A DNA stretch of 64,000 nt from Sediminispirochaeta bajacaliforniensis DSM 16054 (GTDB taxonomy: Bacteria > Spirochaetota > Spirochaetia > DSM-16054 > Sediminispirochaetaceae), in the NCBI RefSeq assembly GCF_000378205.1, contig NZ_KB899413.1, positions 62,001 through 126,000 on the forward strand, in the 5' to 3' direction. Position 1 is the stretch's first letter. The number at the start of each line of letters is the position of its first letter. The notes below the pieces were generated by a model. It ran no database searches, was not told where the DNA came from, and worked only from the letters and a program-made list of their open reading frames with translations. Below, piece after piece: positions 18,398 through 26,307 of this stretch. The position numbers were made by a program, and so were the translations under genes.

Positions 18398-18958
18398 ATG
18401 GGACATCTGACGTTGGTACTCGGAGGAACAAAAAGCGGAAAAACCGGCTGGGCGCAAAAACGGGCCGCAGAACGAGAAAAGCAGACAGGAAAAACTATTC
18501 TCTATCTGGCCACGGCTCAAGGCTTGGATCCGGGGATGGAAGAGAGGATACGGCACCACCGAGCCTCCCGGCCCGACTCCTGGATAACCGTTGAAGAGCC
18601 CTACTTTGTCGCTGATGTGCTGGATGAAGCGGCACGGGACAAGGGCGCGGTCATCCTCGACTGCCTTACCCTTCTGGCCACCAATATCATACTCATGAAA
18701 GGTGAGGCTCCCGATCCGAAAGAGGCACAGGAGGCCGTATTGGCCGAGGTGGAAGCGATCATTTCCGCCTCACGCCGGATAGAGCCGGAGCTTATCATCG
18801 TATCGAATCACGTGGAAGAGGGCCTTGTCTCTCCAACCCCGCTGGGAGGGATGTTTCAGGATATTGCAGGTCTCAGTCATCAGCTTATTGCCCGCCATGC
18901 GGACGAGGTGGTTTATATGATTGCGGGAATAGCAAACACGCTAAAGGGGCAGAGGTAA
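18398..18958 (+). CDS. cobU: adenosylcobinamide kinase / adenosylcobinamide-phosphate guanylyltransferase
   Basis: Phosphorylates adenosylcobinamide and attaches GMP, the first step of nucleotide-loop assembly of B12. The 186-residue protein has the P-loop LGGTKSGKTGWAQKRA, the HRASRP(D)SW(I)TVEEP region with the guanylylated histidine, and the CobU signature SNHVEEGLVSPTPLGGMFQDIAG. It starts a cobU-cobS-cobC cluster with one-base or shorter gaps. No corrin-ring synthesis genes are nearby, so the cluster would support both de novo synthesis and cobinamide salvage. Confidence 0.93.
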   Translation: MGHLTLVLGGTKSGKTGWAQKRAAEREKQTGKTILYLATAQGLDPGMEERIRHHRASRPDSWITVEEPYFVADVLDEAARDKGAVILDCLTLLATNIILMKGEAPDPKEAQEAVLAEVEAIISASRRIEPELIIVSNHVEEGLVSPTPLGGMFQDIAGLSHQLIARHADEVVYMIAGIANTLKGQR

Positions 18959-19698
18959 TGAAATTACTCTACGCCCTGAGATTTTTGACGATCATACCGA
19001 TTCCCTATCGTGAGGATGAAAATCTTGAGGCAGTTGCAGCTTCGGCCCTCTATTATCCCCTGGTCGGAACCCTTATCGGAGCACTCCTTTTTGCCATATC
19101 AAAGGGGGCTTCACTGCTTTGGTCGCAGGAAACCGCCTCCGTTCTTGTCCTCCTCATCTGGACGCTTGTGACCGGCGGGCTCCACCTTGATGGTTTGTCG
19201 GACCTTGTCGACGGAATCGGAGGAGGGAAAACCAAAGAAGAGAAGCTTGCGATTATGAAGGACAGCAGGGTCGGAGCCTTCGGTGCCATAACGCTCATGC
19301 TTTTCCTTCTGACCAAGTGGCGTATGGCCGCGGAGAGTATGGAAGCTGGCCTGGCCACGGTCCTTTTAGCGGCTCCGACGGCGGGACGTTGGGCAACATT
19401 GCTTGCCATTCGCCTCTTCCCCGCCGCCCGTCGTGAGGGTATGGGGCAGTTCTTCAAACGCTACGGTAAGTTTCGGGAAGTTGTAATCGGAGGAGTTTTT
19501 GCCATCCTTGTCGCGCTGCTGGTCTCCGGTCCCGCAGGACTCATAGCCGTCATGCTTGCGGTGGCATTGACAATGCTTGCTGCAGCGTGGGTCTCCTCCC
19601 AACTCGGGGGGCTTACCGGGGATGTCTACGGCGCGGTAATCGAATTCTGCGAACTTTGCGTACTCATACTCATCGTCCCCATCTCGAAATTTTTCTGA
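18958..19698 (+). CDS. cobS: adenosylcobinamide-GDP ribazoletransferase (cobalamin synthase)
   Basis: Joins adenosylcobinamide-GDP to alpha-ribazole in the membrane. The 246-residue polytopic protein has the CobS catalytic motif LHLDGLSDLVDGIGGGKTKEEKLAIMKDSRVGAFG, with Asp residues for Mg binding, then several hydrophobic helices and LTGDVYGAVIEFCEL near the C-terminus. Its ATG shares a base with the cobU stop (TAATG). Confidence 0.94.
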   Translation: MKLLYALRFLTIIPIPYREDENLEAVAASALYYPLVGTLIGALLFAISKGASLLWSQETASVLVLLIWTLVTGGLHLDGLSDLVDGIGGGKTKEEKLAIMKDSRVGAFGAITLMLFLLTKWRMAAESMEAGLATVLLAAPTAGRWATLLAIRLFPAARREGMGQFFKRYGKFREVVIGGVFAILVALLVSGPAGLIAVMLAVALTMLAAAWVSSQLGGLTGDVYGAVIEFCELCVLILIVPISKFF

Positions 19699-19699
19699 C

Positions 19700-20302
19700 A
19701 TGAAAACGATCATCCTGCTTCGTCACGCCGAATGCGAGGGAGTCGGTTATATCGGGCGGGGGAGCAATCCGCCCCTCTCTCAGGAAGGAAGAGAACGGGC
19801 CGGGGAGCTTATCGCCCCCCTGCTTACCTTTGCCCCAAAACAAATTTTCTCGAGTCCCCTGCTTCGTTGTCGTCAAACCATCGATCCCTTTTGGACCGCG
19901 AAGAAGGGAGAAGGTGGCTGTGCCATGGTAAGCTGGGACAAACGGCTCGAAGAGTTGGATTTCGGTCGCTGGGAAGGATGCCGATCAAAAACTGTCAAAG
20001 CACATGATCCGGATCTCTTTGACAGGTGGCTTACCGATCCAAGCTTCCCCGCGCCCGGAGGAGAAAGTCTCGCCATGCTTCAGGAACGGGTTGAAGCGTT
20101 TTGGAGACAGGAAATAGCAGGGGCGGAAGCCGAGAGAATTCTCATTCTCACCCACGGCGGCCCCATACGATGTCTTCTATCCCTGTTGGTCGGAAGGGGA
20201 ACAGATGGTCACTGGCTCTTCTCCGTCGATCGGGGAAATTTCTGTACAATAAAAATTTTCGACGATGGAAATTACCTCATTGATGGGGTAAATCTTCATT
20301 AA
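19700..20302 (+). CDS. cobC: histidine phosphatase family protein, probable alpha-ribazole phosphatase
   Basis: A 200-residue phosphoglycerate-mutase-like phosphatase with catalytic RHAE (ILLRHAECEG), the SSPLLRCRQT motif, ELDFGRWEG, and the second histidine in LTHGGPIRCLL. Position directly after cobU and cobS points to CobC, which removes phosphate from alpha-ribazole-5-phosphate or adenosylcobalamin-5-phosphate. It converges on the MOSC/MogA gene and shares the palindromic TTAA, so that each gene takes its TAA stop from it. Confidence 0.82.
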   Translation: MKTIILLRHAECEGVGYIGRGSNPPLSQEGRERAGELIAPLLTFAPKQIFSSPLLRCRQTIDPFWTAKKGEGGCAMVSWDKRLEELDFGRWEGCRSKTVKAHDPDLFDRWLTDPSFPAPGGESLAMLQERVEAFWRQEIAGAEAERILILTHGGPIRCLLSLLVGRGTDGHWLFSVDRGNFCTIKIFDDGNYLIDGVNLH

Positions 20303-21225
20303 TGGCCAATGCCGTGGATCATGATAACCATGTGGTCGATCATGCCCAGCAATTCCCGCATATATTCTTCCACCGCCCGAACGCTGCCCGGAAGGGCAAA
20401 GATACTTGAGCTTCCCGATATGGCGCAGAGGCTTCTGGAAAAAAGGGCGTTTGGCTTTTCCGCCCCATATTTGAGACGAATATGGTCCATAACACCGGGC
20501 AGGATCTTGTCGGCGACGGCCATAACCGCCTCAGGTGTCACATCGCGGGGCCCGATACCTGTACCGCCGGTAGTAAAAATCAGATTATCTCCCGCTTCCA
20601 CGGCACTCCGAAGAGCAGCCTCAATGGCAGCCTGATCATCGGGAAGAAGCTGGTAAATAGTTTTCAGATGGTAACGCTTCGTCGAAAAGCCTGCTTTTAC
20701 CAATTCGGTGATTCTCGGGCCTGAGATATCCTCGTAGACACCGGCATGCGCCCTATCGCTGATGGTTATGACCCGAACGGTAAAGGGCCGGGGCAGATAT
20801 TCCATCTCGGCCCCCTGTTGTATGGTGCCTTGCTTTATGACCCTGGCAAAGAGCCCTTCCTTGGGCATGACACACTTTCCCACCTCACGATAGATGGCGC
20901 AGTCGTCGCCGTGGCAGCTCTTTCCAATCTGTGTAATCTCCAGCTCAACATCGCCGATCCGAAATCGGTCCAGAACGGCGACATCGTTCAGATCTATCCC
21001 GTCGACGGTAATATTTTCACCGAATTCTCCCGGACCGATCTTTCTTGTCATGCGTTCTTCGAAACGTCTGATACTCGGGTTCCCGAGCAGACTAATCTGG
21101 CGATGCCAATCACCGGCATGGGCATCGCCACGAAAGCCGTGGTCATAGACTTCAATGTGAGGAACCGGATGCTTTGCCGTTCCCTTCTCCTCCGATATAT
21201 TGATCGATTCAACTGTGATCTTCAT
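20299..21225 (-). CDS. MOSC domain / MogA-type molybdopterin adenylyltransferase fusion
   Basis: A 308-residue two-domain protein. Residues 1 to about 145 are a MOSC domain ([29 protein letters not shown], and the conserved Cys in [10 protein letters not shown]), a fold that handles Mo-cofactor sulfur. Residues 150-308 are a MoaB/MogA domain ([38 protein letters not shown]) that adenylates molybdopterin. The ATG overlaps the moaC stop (ATGA). MOSC-Mog fusions are known in anaerobes; here it closes the moeA-moaA-moaC operon. Confidence 0.9.
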   Translation of the reverse strand: MKITVESINISEEKGTAKHPVPHIEVYDHGFRGDAHAGDWHRQISLLGNPSIRRFEERMTRKIGPGEFGENITVDGIDLNDVAVLDRFRIGDVELEITQIGKSCHGDDCAIYREVGKCVMPKEGLFARVIKQGTIQQGAEMEYLPRPFTVRVITISDRAHAGVYEDISGPRITELVKAGFSTKRYHLKTIYQLLPDDQAAIEAALRSAVEAGDNLIFTTGGTGIGPRDVTPEAVMAVADKILPGVMDHIRLKYGAEKPNALFSRSLCAISGSSSIFALPGSVRAVEEYMRELLGMIDHMVIMIHGIGH

Positions 21226-21716
21226 TCGATTACTTCCTTCCGTTTTTCAACAAGGTGAATTCCTTCCATAACCATACCTTTATCCACGGCCTTGCACATA
21301 TCGTATACCGTAAGCAGGGCCACATGCACGGCGGTCAGGGCCTCCATCTCGACCCCGGTCTTTCCGGTACACCGGGCCTCGCCCTCTACCATTACCCCGT
21401 CATCGGTGAGTTTGGTACGGACATCGACCTTGGTGAGGGGTAAGGGGTGGCAAAGAGGGATCAAATGATGGGTATGTTTTGCAGCCTGAATTCCCGCAAT
21501 CTGGGCCACCGTCAAAACGTCCCCCTTTTTTACCTTATTCTCCCGTATAAGTGCCACCGTAGAGGGGGCCAGTCTAATACGCCCCGCCGCTATGGCGACT
21601 CGTCTGACAGGAACCTTGTCTCCCACATCAATCATGGACGCCCTACCCGTCTCATCGACATGGGTTAATCTTCCCTCCGCCTTTCTGATTTCACCGGAAG
21701 GGTCATATTCGCTCAT
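21222..21716 (-). CDS. moaC: cyclic pyranopterin monophosphate synthase
   Basis: Works with MoaA to make cyclic pyranopterin monophosphate, the first Mo-cofactor intermediate. The 164-residue protein has the MoaC signatures [48 protein letters not shown] and the catalytic region [28 protein letters not shown]. The ATG at 21716 starts just before the conserved N-terminus and 2 bases after the moaA stop; the longer in-frame start at 21767 lies within moaA. Confidence 0.95.
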   Translation of the reverse strand: MSEYDPSGEIRKAEGRLTHVDETGRASMIDVGDKVPVRRVAIAAGRIRLAPSTVALIRENKVKKGDVLTVAQIAGIQAAKHTHHLIPLCHPLPLTKVDVRTKLTDDGVMVEGEARCTGKTGVEMEALTAVHVALLTVYDMCKAVDKGMVMEGIHLVEKRKEVIE

Positions 21717-21718
21717 AG

Positions 21719-22522
21719 CTATCCTCCGAGGCCATAGAAGGTATTTCCGCTGCCGGGAACACCACATTTCGGTTTACCGCGTACGGCGGCAAGGATTGCC
21801 TCCCGTGCGCCTAATGTCCTTACATCAAATCCTATATCATTGAAGAGGCAGGGGTAAATAACCCCGCGACTTGAAAGCCTGAGACGGCTACAGTGTGCAC
21901 AATCCCCTCCCTCGCCCCCTTCGACAACGGTAAATTCACCGGCATGAAGATCCATCTGGTGAATAAAACGTACCTCAAATCCCTGTTCTTCGCCAAAACG
22001 GGCGACATCCCCGGCAGCCAGGGGGCCGGCATTAAAGGGAACCACGGCATTGAGCTTAATCGGCGAAAGCCCAGCAGCCTTTGCGGCGGCGAGCCCTTCA
22101 AGGACATCTTCTATCCGTCCACCCCTGGTTATCTCCGCATAACGGACCGGATCCATGGTATCCAGGCTGACATTCACCCGCATCAAGCCCGCGGCTTTCA
22201 GATCAGCGGCAAAGGCTGAGAGCAATATGCCGTTGGTGGTCATTGCAAGATCACGAAGGCCTTCGAAGGAGGCAATCATCGCCACCAGATCGACAATTCC
22301 TTTTCGAACCAGCGGTTCTCCGCCGGTCAACCTTATTTTGTCTATTCCCAGGGAAATGGCGACCTTCACGATATCACGAATTTCCTCAAGGGAGAGAATT
22401 TGATCATGAGGGATAAGGGGAACGCCCTCTTCCGGCATACAGTAGAGGCAACGTAGATTACAACGATCGGTAACCGATATACGAAGGTAGTGTATGTGAC
22501 GTTTATATAGGTCTAACAACAA
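21719..22522 (-). CDS. moaA: GTP 3',8-cyclase (short form)
   Basis: Radical SAM enzyme that rearranges GTP. It has the N-terminal cluster motif [17 protein letters not shown], the SAM-binding [12 protein letters not shown], and the C-terminal cluster [20 protein letters not shown], and ends GLGG as MoaA tails do with GG. At 267 residues it is about 60 shorter than E. coli MoaA. The missing part lies between [16 protein letters not shown] and the second cluster, where most family members have an extra segment. The start is TTG at 22522, overlapping moeA by 20 bp behind an AAAGGA site; a second TTG follows directly. Confidence 0.9.
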   Translation of the reverse strand: MLLDLYKRHIHYLRISVTDRCNLRCLYCMPEEGVPLIPHDQILSLEEIRDIVKVAISLGIDKIRLTGGEPLVRKGIVDLVAMIASFEGLRDLAMTTNGILLSAFAADLKAAGLMRVNVSLDTMDPVRYAEITRGGRIEDVLEGLAAAKAAGLSPIKLNAVVPFNAGPLAAGDVARFGEEQGFEVRFIHQMDLHAGEFTVVEGGEGGDCAHCSRLRLSSRGVIYPCLFNDIGFDVRTLGAREAILAAVRGKPKCGVPGSGNTFYGLGG

Positions 22523-23735
22523 CCATTTTTCCTTTCTTCATCTCTGATATTCCCCGATCAATTCTCATGAATCCATCGGCGGCAGGTAACGCCTGGAAAT
22601 GGCCTGAGCCATGGTAGGCAATGGGCCTTGCGTAGCCATCGTCCCCGATGGCTACGGGAAACCACTCCTCACGCTCGGCATCACGGCGGAGAAACGCTTC
22701 CGCCAAGGGACAGAGGAGCATACGAGGCTGAAAGTGTGCCCCCATAAGGCGGTAGAGATAGGGTTTGACAAGCAGTTCCGTTATCACAAAACTGGAAACG
22801 GGATTTCCCGGAAGGCCAAAAAGATCGGCACGTTCTGAGACGGCAAAGGTCGACGGACGTCCGGGCTTCACTGCTATTCTGTCATAAAGGATGGTAAACC
22901 CGTTTTCGGTAATGGCATCGGGTGCAAAATCATAATCCCCCATGGAGACACCGCCGCTCATCAGTATGAGATCATTTTCCATAGCGGCATGCTTAAGCAC
23001 GGAAGAAAGCTGCCCGACATCATCGGGAACGATACCGTAGTAGCGGGGGCGTATTCCCAAGTCTCCTAATTGAGCCATTGCCTGGTTCGCATTTGCGTTT
23101 CTAACCTGAAAAAGGTCAGGGTTTTCTTCAGGTTCTATCACTTCATTCCCGCTCGCAAGAAGACCGACCCTTGGAAGACGTTTCACCAAGGCCCTTGCAT
23201 ACCCGACCGAAGCAAGGAGAGCGATATGCTTGGACGAAAGGACGGTCCCGGCGCTAAGAACCAGCGAACCAGCCTTTACATCCTCACCCCGGGGACTAAA
23301 GTTGGAAGAACCGCCAATAATACGGTCATCCTCCAGAGTAACAAAGGTGGTGCCACCGTCGGTATGCTCTGCAGAGTACTCGACCATTGCAACCATGTCG
23401 GCCCCATCCGGCAATACAGTCCCCGTCATCACCTTGACACATGTTTCCGGTTCGACTTTCAGCCGATCACGACTGCCGGCTGCGCTGTCGCCGATAAGTC
23501 GCAACGTACCCGGAAGATCACACCTCCGGCAGGCATATCCATCCATAGCAACCCTATCAAAGGGGGGAAGCTCGCGGTCGGTACATATATCCATGGCAAG
23601 CACCCTGCCCCGGCATAGTCCCGGCTCCACCTCTTCAGTGGAAGCATATCTACCGGCAAGCTCAGCTGCCCTTGCAATGGTCAAATCATAAACTTCATTA
23701 AAATCCCGAAGTTGCTTATCATTCTTCTCTCTCAC
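22503..23735 (-). CDS. moeA: molybdopterin molybdenumtransferase
   Basis: Inserts molybdate into adenylated molybdopterin. With the GTG start at 23735 the protein has 410 residues, the usual MoeA length. Signatures are RELPPFDRVAMDGYA near the N-terminus, VMTGTVLPDGADMVAMVEY, LMSGGVSMGDYDF and FGLPGNPVSSFV. A TTG start at 23795 would add 20 residues but would place the start codon inside a 10-bp inverted repeat that looks like an operator; GTGGAG upstream supports the GTG. First gene of the moeA-moaA-moaC-MOSC/mog operon. Confidence 0.9.
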   Translation of the reverse strand: MREKNDKQLRDFNEVYDLTIARAAELAGRYASTEEVEPGLCRGRVLAMDICTDRELPPFDRVAMDGYACRRCDLPGTLRLIGDSAAGSRDRLKVEPETCVKVMTGTVLPDGADMVAMVEYSAEHTDGGTTFVTLEDDRIIGGSSNFSPRGEDVKAGSLVLSAGTVLSSKHIALLASVGYARALVKRLPRVGLLASGNEVIEPEENPDLFQVRNANANQAMAQLGDLGIRPRYYGIVPDDVGQLSSVLKHAAMENDLILMSGGVSMGDYDFAPDAITENGFTILYDRIAVKPGRPSTFAVSERADLFGLPGNPVSSFVITELLVKPYLYRLMGAHFQPRMLLCPLAEAFLRRDAEREEWFPVAIGDDGYARPIAYHGSGHFQALPAADGFMRIDRGISEMKKGKMVVVRPI

Positions 23736-23771
23736 AGCGTATGAACTCCACGATGCATATTTTAGCGTCAG

Positions 23772-23798
23772 CCATTGTATCATGAAAGGATACAATGG
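23772..23798. promoter_or_regulatory. 10-bp inverted repeat upstream of moeA, candidate operator
   Basis: CCATTGTATC (23772-23781) and GATACAATGG (23789-23798) are perfect inverted arms with a 7-base spacer. The site lies between moeA and the divergent FMN-binding protein gene. Size and spacing resemble a dimer operator such as that of ModE, but the bases differ from the E. coli ModE box. The regulator is unknown. Confidence 0.5.
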
Positions 23799-23853
23799 AA
23801 AAGATAGAAGGTGGACTGCGAGTGGAGAATAAGAAGCAAATAGATATTTTTTC

Positions 23854-23882
23854 TTGACTAATTTGGTCAGAATGCATAAAAT
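23854..23882 (+). promoter_or_regulatory. promoter for the FMN-binding protein gene
   Basis: TTGACT (23854-23859), exactly 17 bases, TAAAAT (23877-23882). The leader is about 30 bases and includes AAGGAG at 23908-23913, 6 bases before the ATG. Confidence 0.75.
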
Positions 23883-23919
23883 TTTATTACCAGGTATTTT
23901 CTATAATAAGGAGTGTGTT

Positions 23920-24429
23920 ATGAAGCGAAAGATTCTTCTCATTTCATCCATTATGTTGTTGGCCCTTTCCGTCGGCCTATTTGCCCAACAGTCGACCAGG
24001 TCCGATGCCGATTTCGTAAAACAGGCAATGACCAGTTTTCAGCTTGATGCCGTTCGTCCCGCGTACATTGAAGCAGACAGAATGGAAGCAAACTATCGTT
24101 TTTATCCTGCCGTAAAAGGTGGTAAGGTTATCGGTTACCTCTGGTGGGCACGGGATTTTCGTATTGCAAACCACTTTGAGGACATCATTCTGTTGGTGAA
24201 AGCGGATGGGCAGAAGGCAAAGCTTGCCGATTTCTGGATTTCACACAACGATCATCATATGAACATGTCGGAACAGGCAACCAAAGATCAGTTTGCCGGT
24301 ATGACCTACGACTCATCGATCGATACCGTTTCAGGCTCGACCCTCTCTTCCATGCAGGTGACCACAGCCGCGAAAACAACCCTTTTTGTTTTTGAAAAAT
24401 ACGTTATTGAAAAGGACCTGCTGAAGTAA
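23920..24429 (+). CDS. secreted FMN-binding domain protein
   Basis: A 169-residue protein. Residues 1-24 form a signal peptide (MKRKILLISSIMLLALSVGLFAQ). The mature part resembles the FMN-binding domain of RnfG/NqrC/NosR-type proteins: near residue 145 is SIDTVSGSTLSS, which fits the D-x-x-(S/T)-G-(A/S)-(T/S) signal where ApbE attaches FMN through phosphoester to the second Thr/Ser. The function is probably electron transfer outside the cytoplasm. It is monocistronic, with its own promoter and a strong terminator. The ATG at 23920 was chosen for the AAGGAG site and signal peptide. An apbE gene lies at 51460-52500. Confidence 0.72.
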   Translation: MKRKILLISSIMLLALSVGLFAQQSTRSDADFVKQAMTSFQLDAVRPAYIEADRMEANYRFYPAVKGGKVIGYLWWARDFRIANHFEDIILLVKADGQKAKLADFWISHNDHHMNMSEQATKDQFAGMTYDSSIDTVSGSTLSSMQVTTAAKTTLFVFEKYVIEKDLLK

Positions 24430-24451
24430 ACACGGCAAAACAATGAATGCA

Positions 24452-24485
24452 GCCGGTGCAGTATACCCTGCACCGGCCTTTTTTT
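24452..24485 (+). terminator. rho-independent terminator
   Basis: Perfect 10-bp stem (24452-24461 with 24468-24477), 6-base loop, then C and seven T. It lies 22 bases past the FMN-binding protein stop and a few bases before the end of the convergent permease gene. Confidence 0.95.
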
Positions 24486-24488
24486 ATA

Positions 24489-25331
24489 TTACTTCACCCC
24501 GCCGAAGGTAAGTCCGCTCACATAGTAACGCTGGAGGAAAAGAGATAAGGTTACCACAGGAATAATTGCAACCACTCCCATGGCGGCCATGTAGGTCCAG
24601 CCCTGCTGCAGCACTCCATAGGTACTGAGCATTCCAAGGGGAAGCGTTGCGGTATCCGGACTTGTCAGGGTAAGGGCAAAGAGGAAATCGTTCCAGGAAA
24701 AGATAAAGGCGAAGAGGGCCGAGGTAACAAGGCCCGGCTTGCTGAGGGGCACAGCGACAAGAAGAAAGGCCTGGATGGGTGTACACCCGTCGATACGCGC
24801 AGCCTCCTCAAGATCCTCCGGAATCGACTCGAAAATACCGCTCATAAGCCAAAAGGTAAAGGCAGCATTATAGACCGTATCAATAAGAACAACGGCAAAC
24901 CTCGTTCCCAAGACCCCTATCGATTGCATGATGACCCGAAAGGGTAGAACGATGACAATGGTAGGTAAAGCTCTGGTAAGCAAAATTACTATAAGCAACA
25001 ACCTCTTTCCGGTAAAGTTGACCCGTGAAAAGGCATAGCCTGCGGGAACACCAATGATAAGGGAAAGGACCATGGTCCCTAACGAAATGATGAGGCTGTT
25101 CAGCGTCCAGGTAAGCACCGGCATCTGGGTAAAGATATAAGAAAAATTCTTCCATGTAGGCTTCGAAAAGAGCTGAGGAGGAAGCTTAAACATGGCAATA
25201 CGCTGAGCAAGACTGGTTGTAAGAATCCAGACCACCGGCAGCATAAAAAAGATTACCAAACAAATAACGACCAGAGTGCGCAGGGTCCAGAGCGTATATT
25301 TGGTTCCGTTCGTATATCCGGCTACCGCCAT
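24489..25331 (-). CDS. carbohydrate ABC transporter permease (MalG/UgpE type)
   Basis: A 280-residue inner-membrane protein with six hydrophobic segments and the EAA loop EDLEEAARIDGCTPIQAFLLVAVPLSKPG that contacts the ATPase. It is a CUT1-family permease and ends LTFGGVK, typical of the MalG branch. One base separates it from the MalF-type gene, and AAGGAGG lies 6 bases before the ATG. No ATPase gene is in the operon; CUT1 permeases often share one MsmX-like ATPase encoded elsewhere. Confidence 0.92.
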   Translation of the reverse strand: MAVAGYTNGTKYTLWTLRTLVVICLVIFFMLPVVWILTTSLAQRIAMFKLPPQLFSKPTWKNFSYIFTQMPVLTWTLNSLIISLGTMVLSLIIGVPAGYAFSRVNFTGKRLLLIVILLTRALPTIVIVLPFRVIMQSIGVLGTRFAVVLIDTVYNAAFTFWLMSGIFESIPEDLEEAARIDGCTPIQAFLLVAVPLSKPGLVTSALFAFIFSWNDFLFALTLTSPDTATLPLGMLSTYGVLQQGWTYMAAMGVVAIIPVVTLSLFLQRYYVSGLTFGGVK

Positions 25332-25332
25332 G

Positions 25333-26226
25333 TCAAGCCTCCTTTCCCTTGTATAAGGACTGAACGAAGAATACTCCGGCTATGACGCCGAAAACCAAAA
25401 GGACATTGGAAAGAGCGGCAGCATAGCCAATCTTCAGATGCTGCATACCAACCTCGTAAATCCGCAGGTTTGCGACGGTCGTTGTCGTCCCCGGACCGCC
25501 ACCGGTTATTGCCCAAATAATGTCGAAAATCTTTAGGGCATCAAGGGTACGTATCAAGAGCGCGACCACCAACGTGGGGCGTAACAGGGGAAGGGTTATC
25601 CGAAAAAAGATTTGCAAGCGGGAAGCGCCGTCCAGCATGGCGGCCTCATAGGGGTCCTTCGGAAGGCTCTTAAGGCCGGCAAGGATAACAATAACCATCA
25701 AGGGTGTCCATTCCCACACATCAACCAAGATTACCGAAAAAAGGGCGGATGATCGCTCTACGGTCAAACCGCGCCCGATATCCAAACCAATCTTCCGAAG
25801 ATAGTAGGTATACATGCCTAAATCGGGGTGATACAAGGCCTTCCACACCAAACCGGCGACGAGGGGAGTAAAAACGGTGGGAATAAGAATGATGGTCCTG
25901 ATACCTTGCATCAACGGATGCTCATTGTTCAAGAGAAGTGCTATGATCATTCCCAGGACCAATTCGGCAACCACTGCCGCAACAACGAATACCATGGTGG
26001 TTATAAGCGAGCCCATGTATTGGGAATCATTCAGCATGGCACGGTAGTTACCAAAACCAACGAACTGCGCCTGACTACCCAACCGATAATCAAAAAAACT
26101 GATATAGATATCGTAGATTACCGGGTATAGAAAGAAAAAAAGAAGATAGACGGTGATTGGAACCAGAAACCACATGAGCGACCGGTTCTTCTTCGTCTTA
26201 ATAAATCCTGTTGTATCTGTTTCCAT
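25333..26226 (-). CDS. carbohydrate ABC transporter permease (MalF/UgpA type)
   Basis: A 297-residue membrane protein with about six transmembrane segments starting at residue 16 (SLMWFLVPITVYLLFFFLYP) and the EAA loop SLPKDPYEAAMLDGASRLQIFFRITLPLLRP. It pairs with the next gene as the heterodimeric channel of a CUT1 importer for the sugar bound by the protein at 26308-27648. AGGAG precedes the ATG. Confidence 0.92.
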   Translation of the reverse strand: METDTTGFIKTKKNRSLMWFLVPITVYLLFFFLYPVIYDIYISFFDYRLGSQAQFVGFGNYRAMLNDSQYMGSLITTMVFVVAAVVAELVLGMIIALLLNNEHPLMQGIRTIILIPTVFTPLVAGLVWKALYHPDLGMYTYYLRKIGLDIGRGLTVERSSALFSVILVDVWEWTPLMVIVILAGLKSLPKDPYEAAMLDGASRLQIFFRITLPLLRPTLVVALLIRTLDALKIFDIIWAITGGGPGTTTTVANLRIYEVGMQHLKIGYAAALSNVLLVFGVIAGVFFVQSLYKGKEA

Positions 26227-26307
26227 TCTCGTCTCCTGCTGTTATCAAGCCGGAGGAGCAGATATCCACTCCCCCGGGAAACATATCAGTTCTTAATGGA
26301 GAGCAGG

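Noticed and set aside
23736-23919. Molybdenum-cofactor riboswitch before moeA
   Set aside because: No multi-stem conserved structure is evident; only a simple 10-bp inverted repeat.
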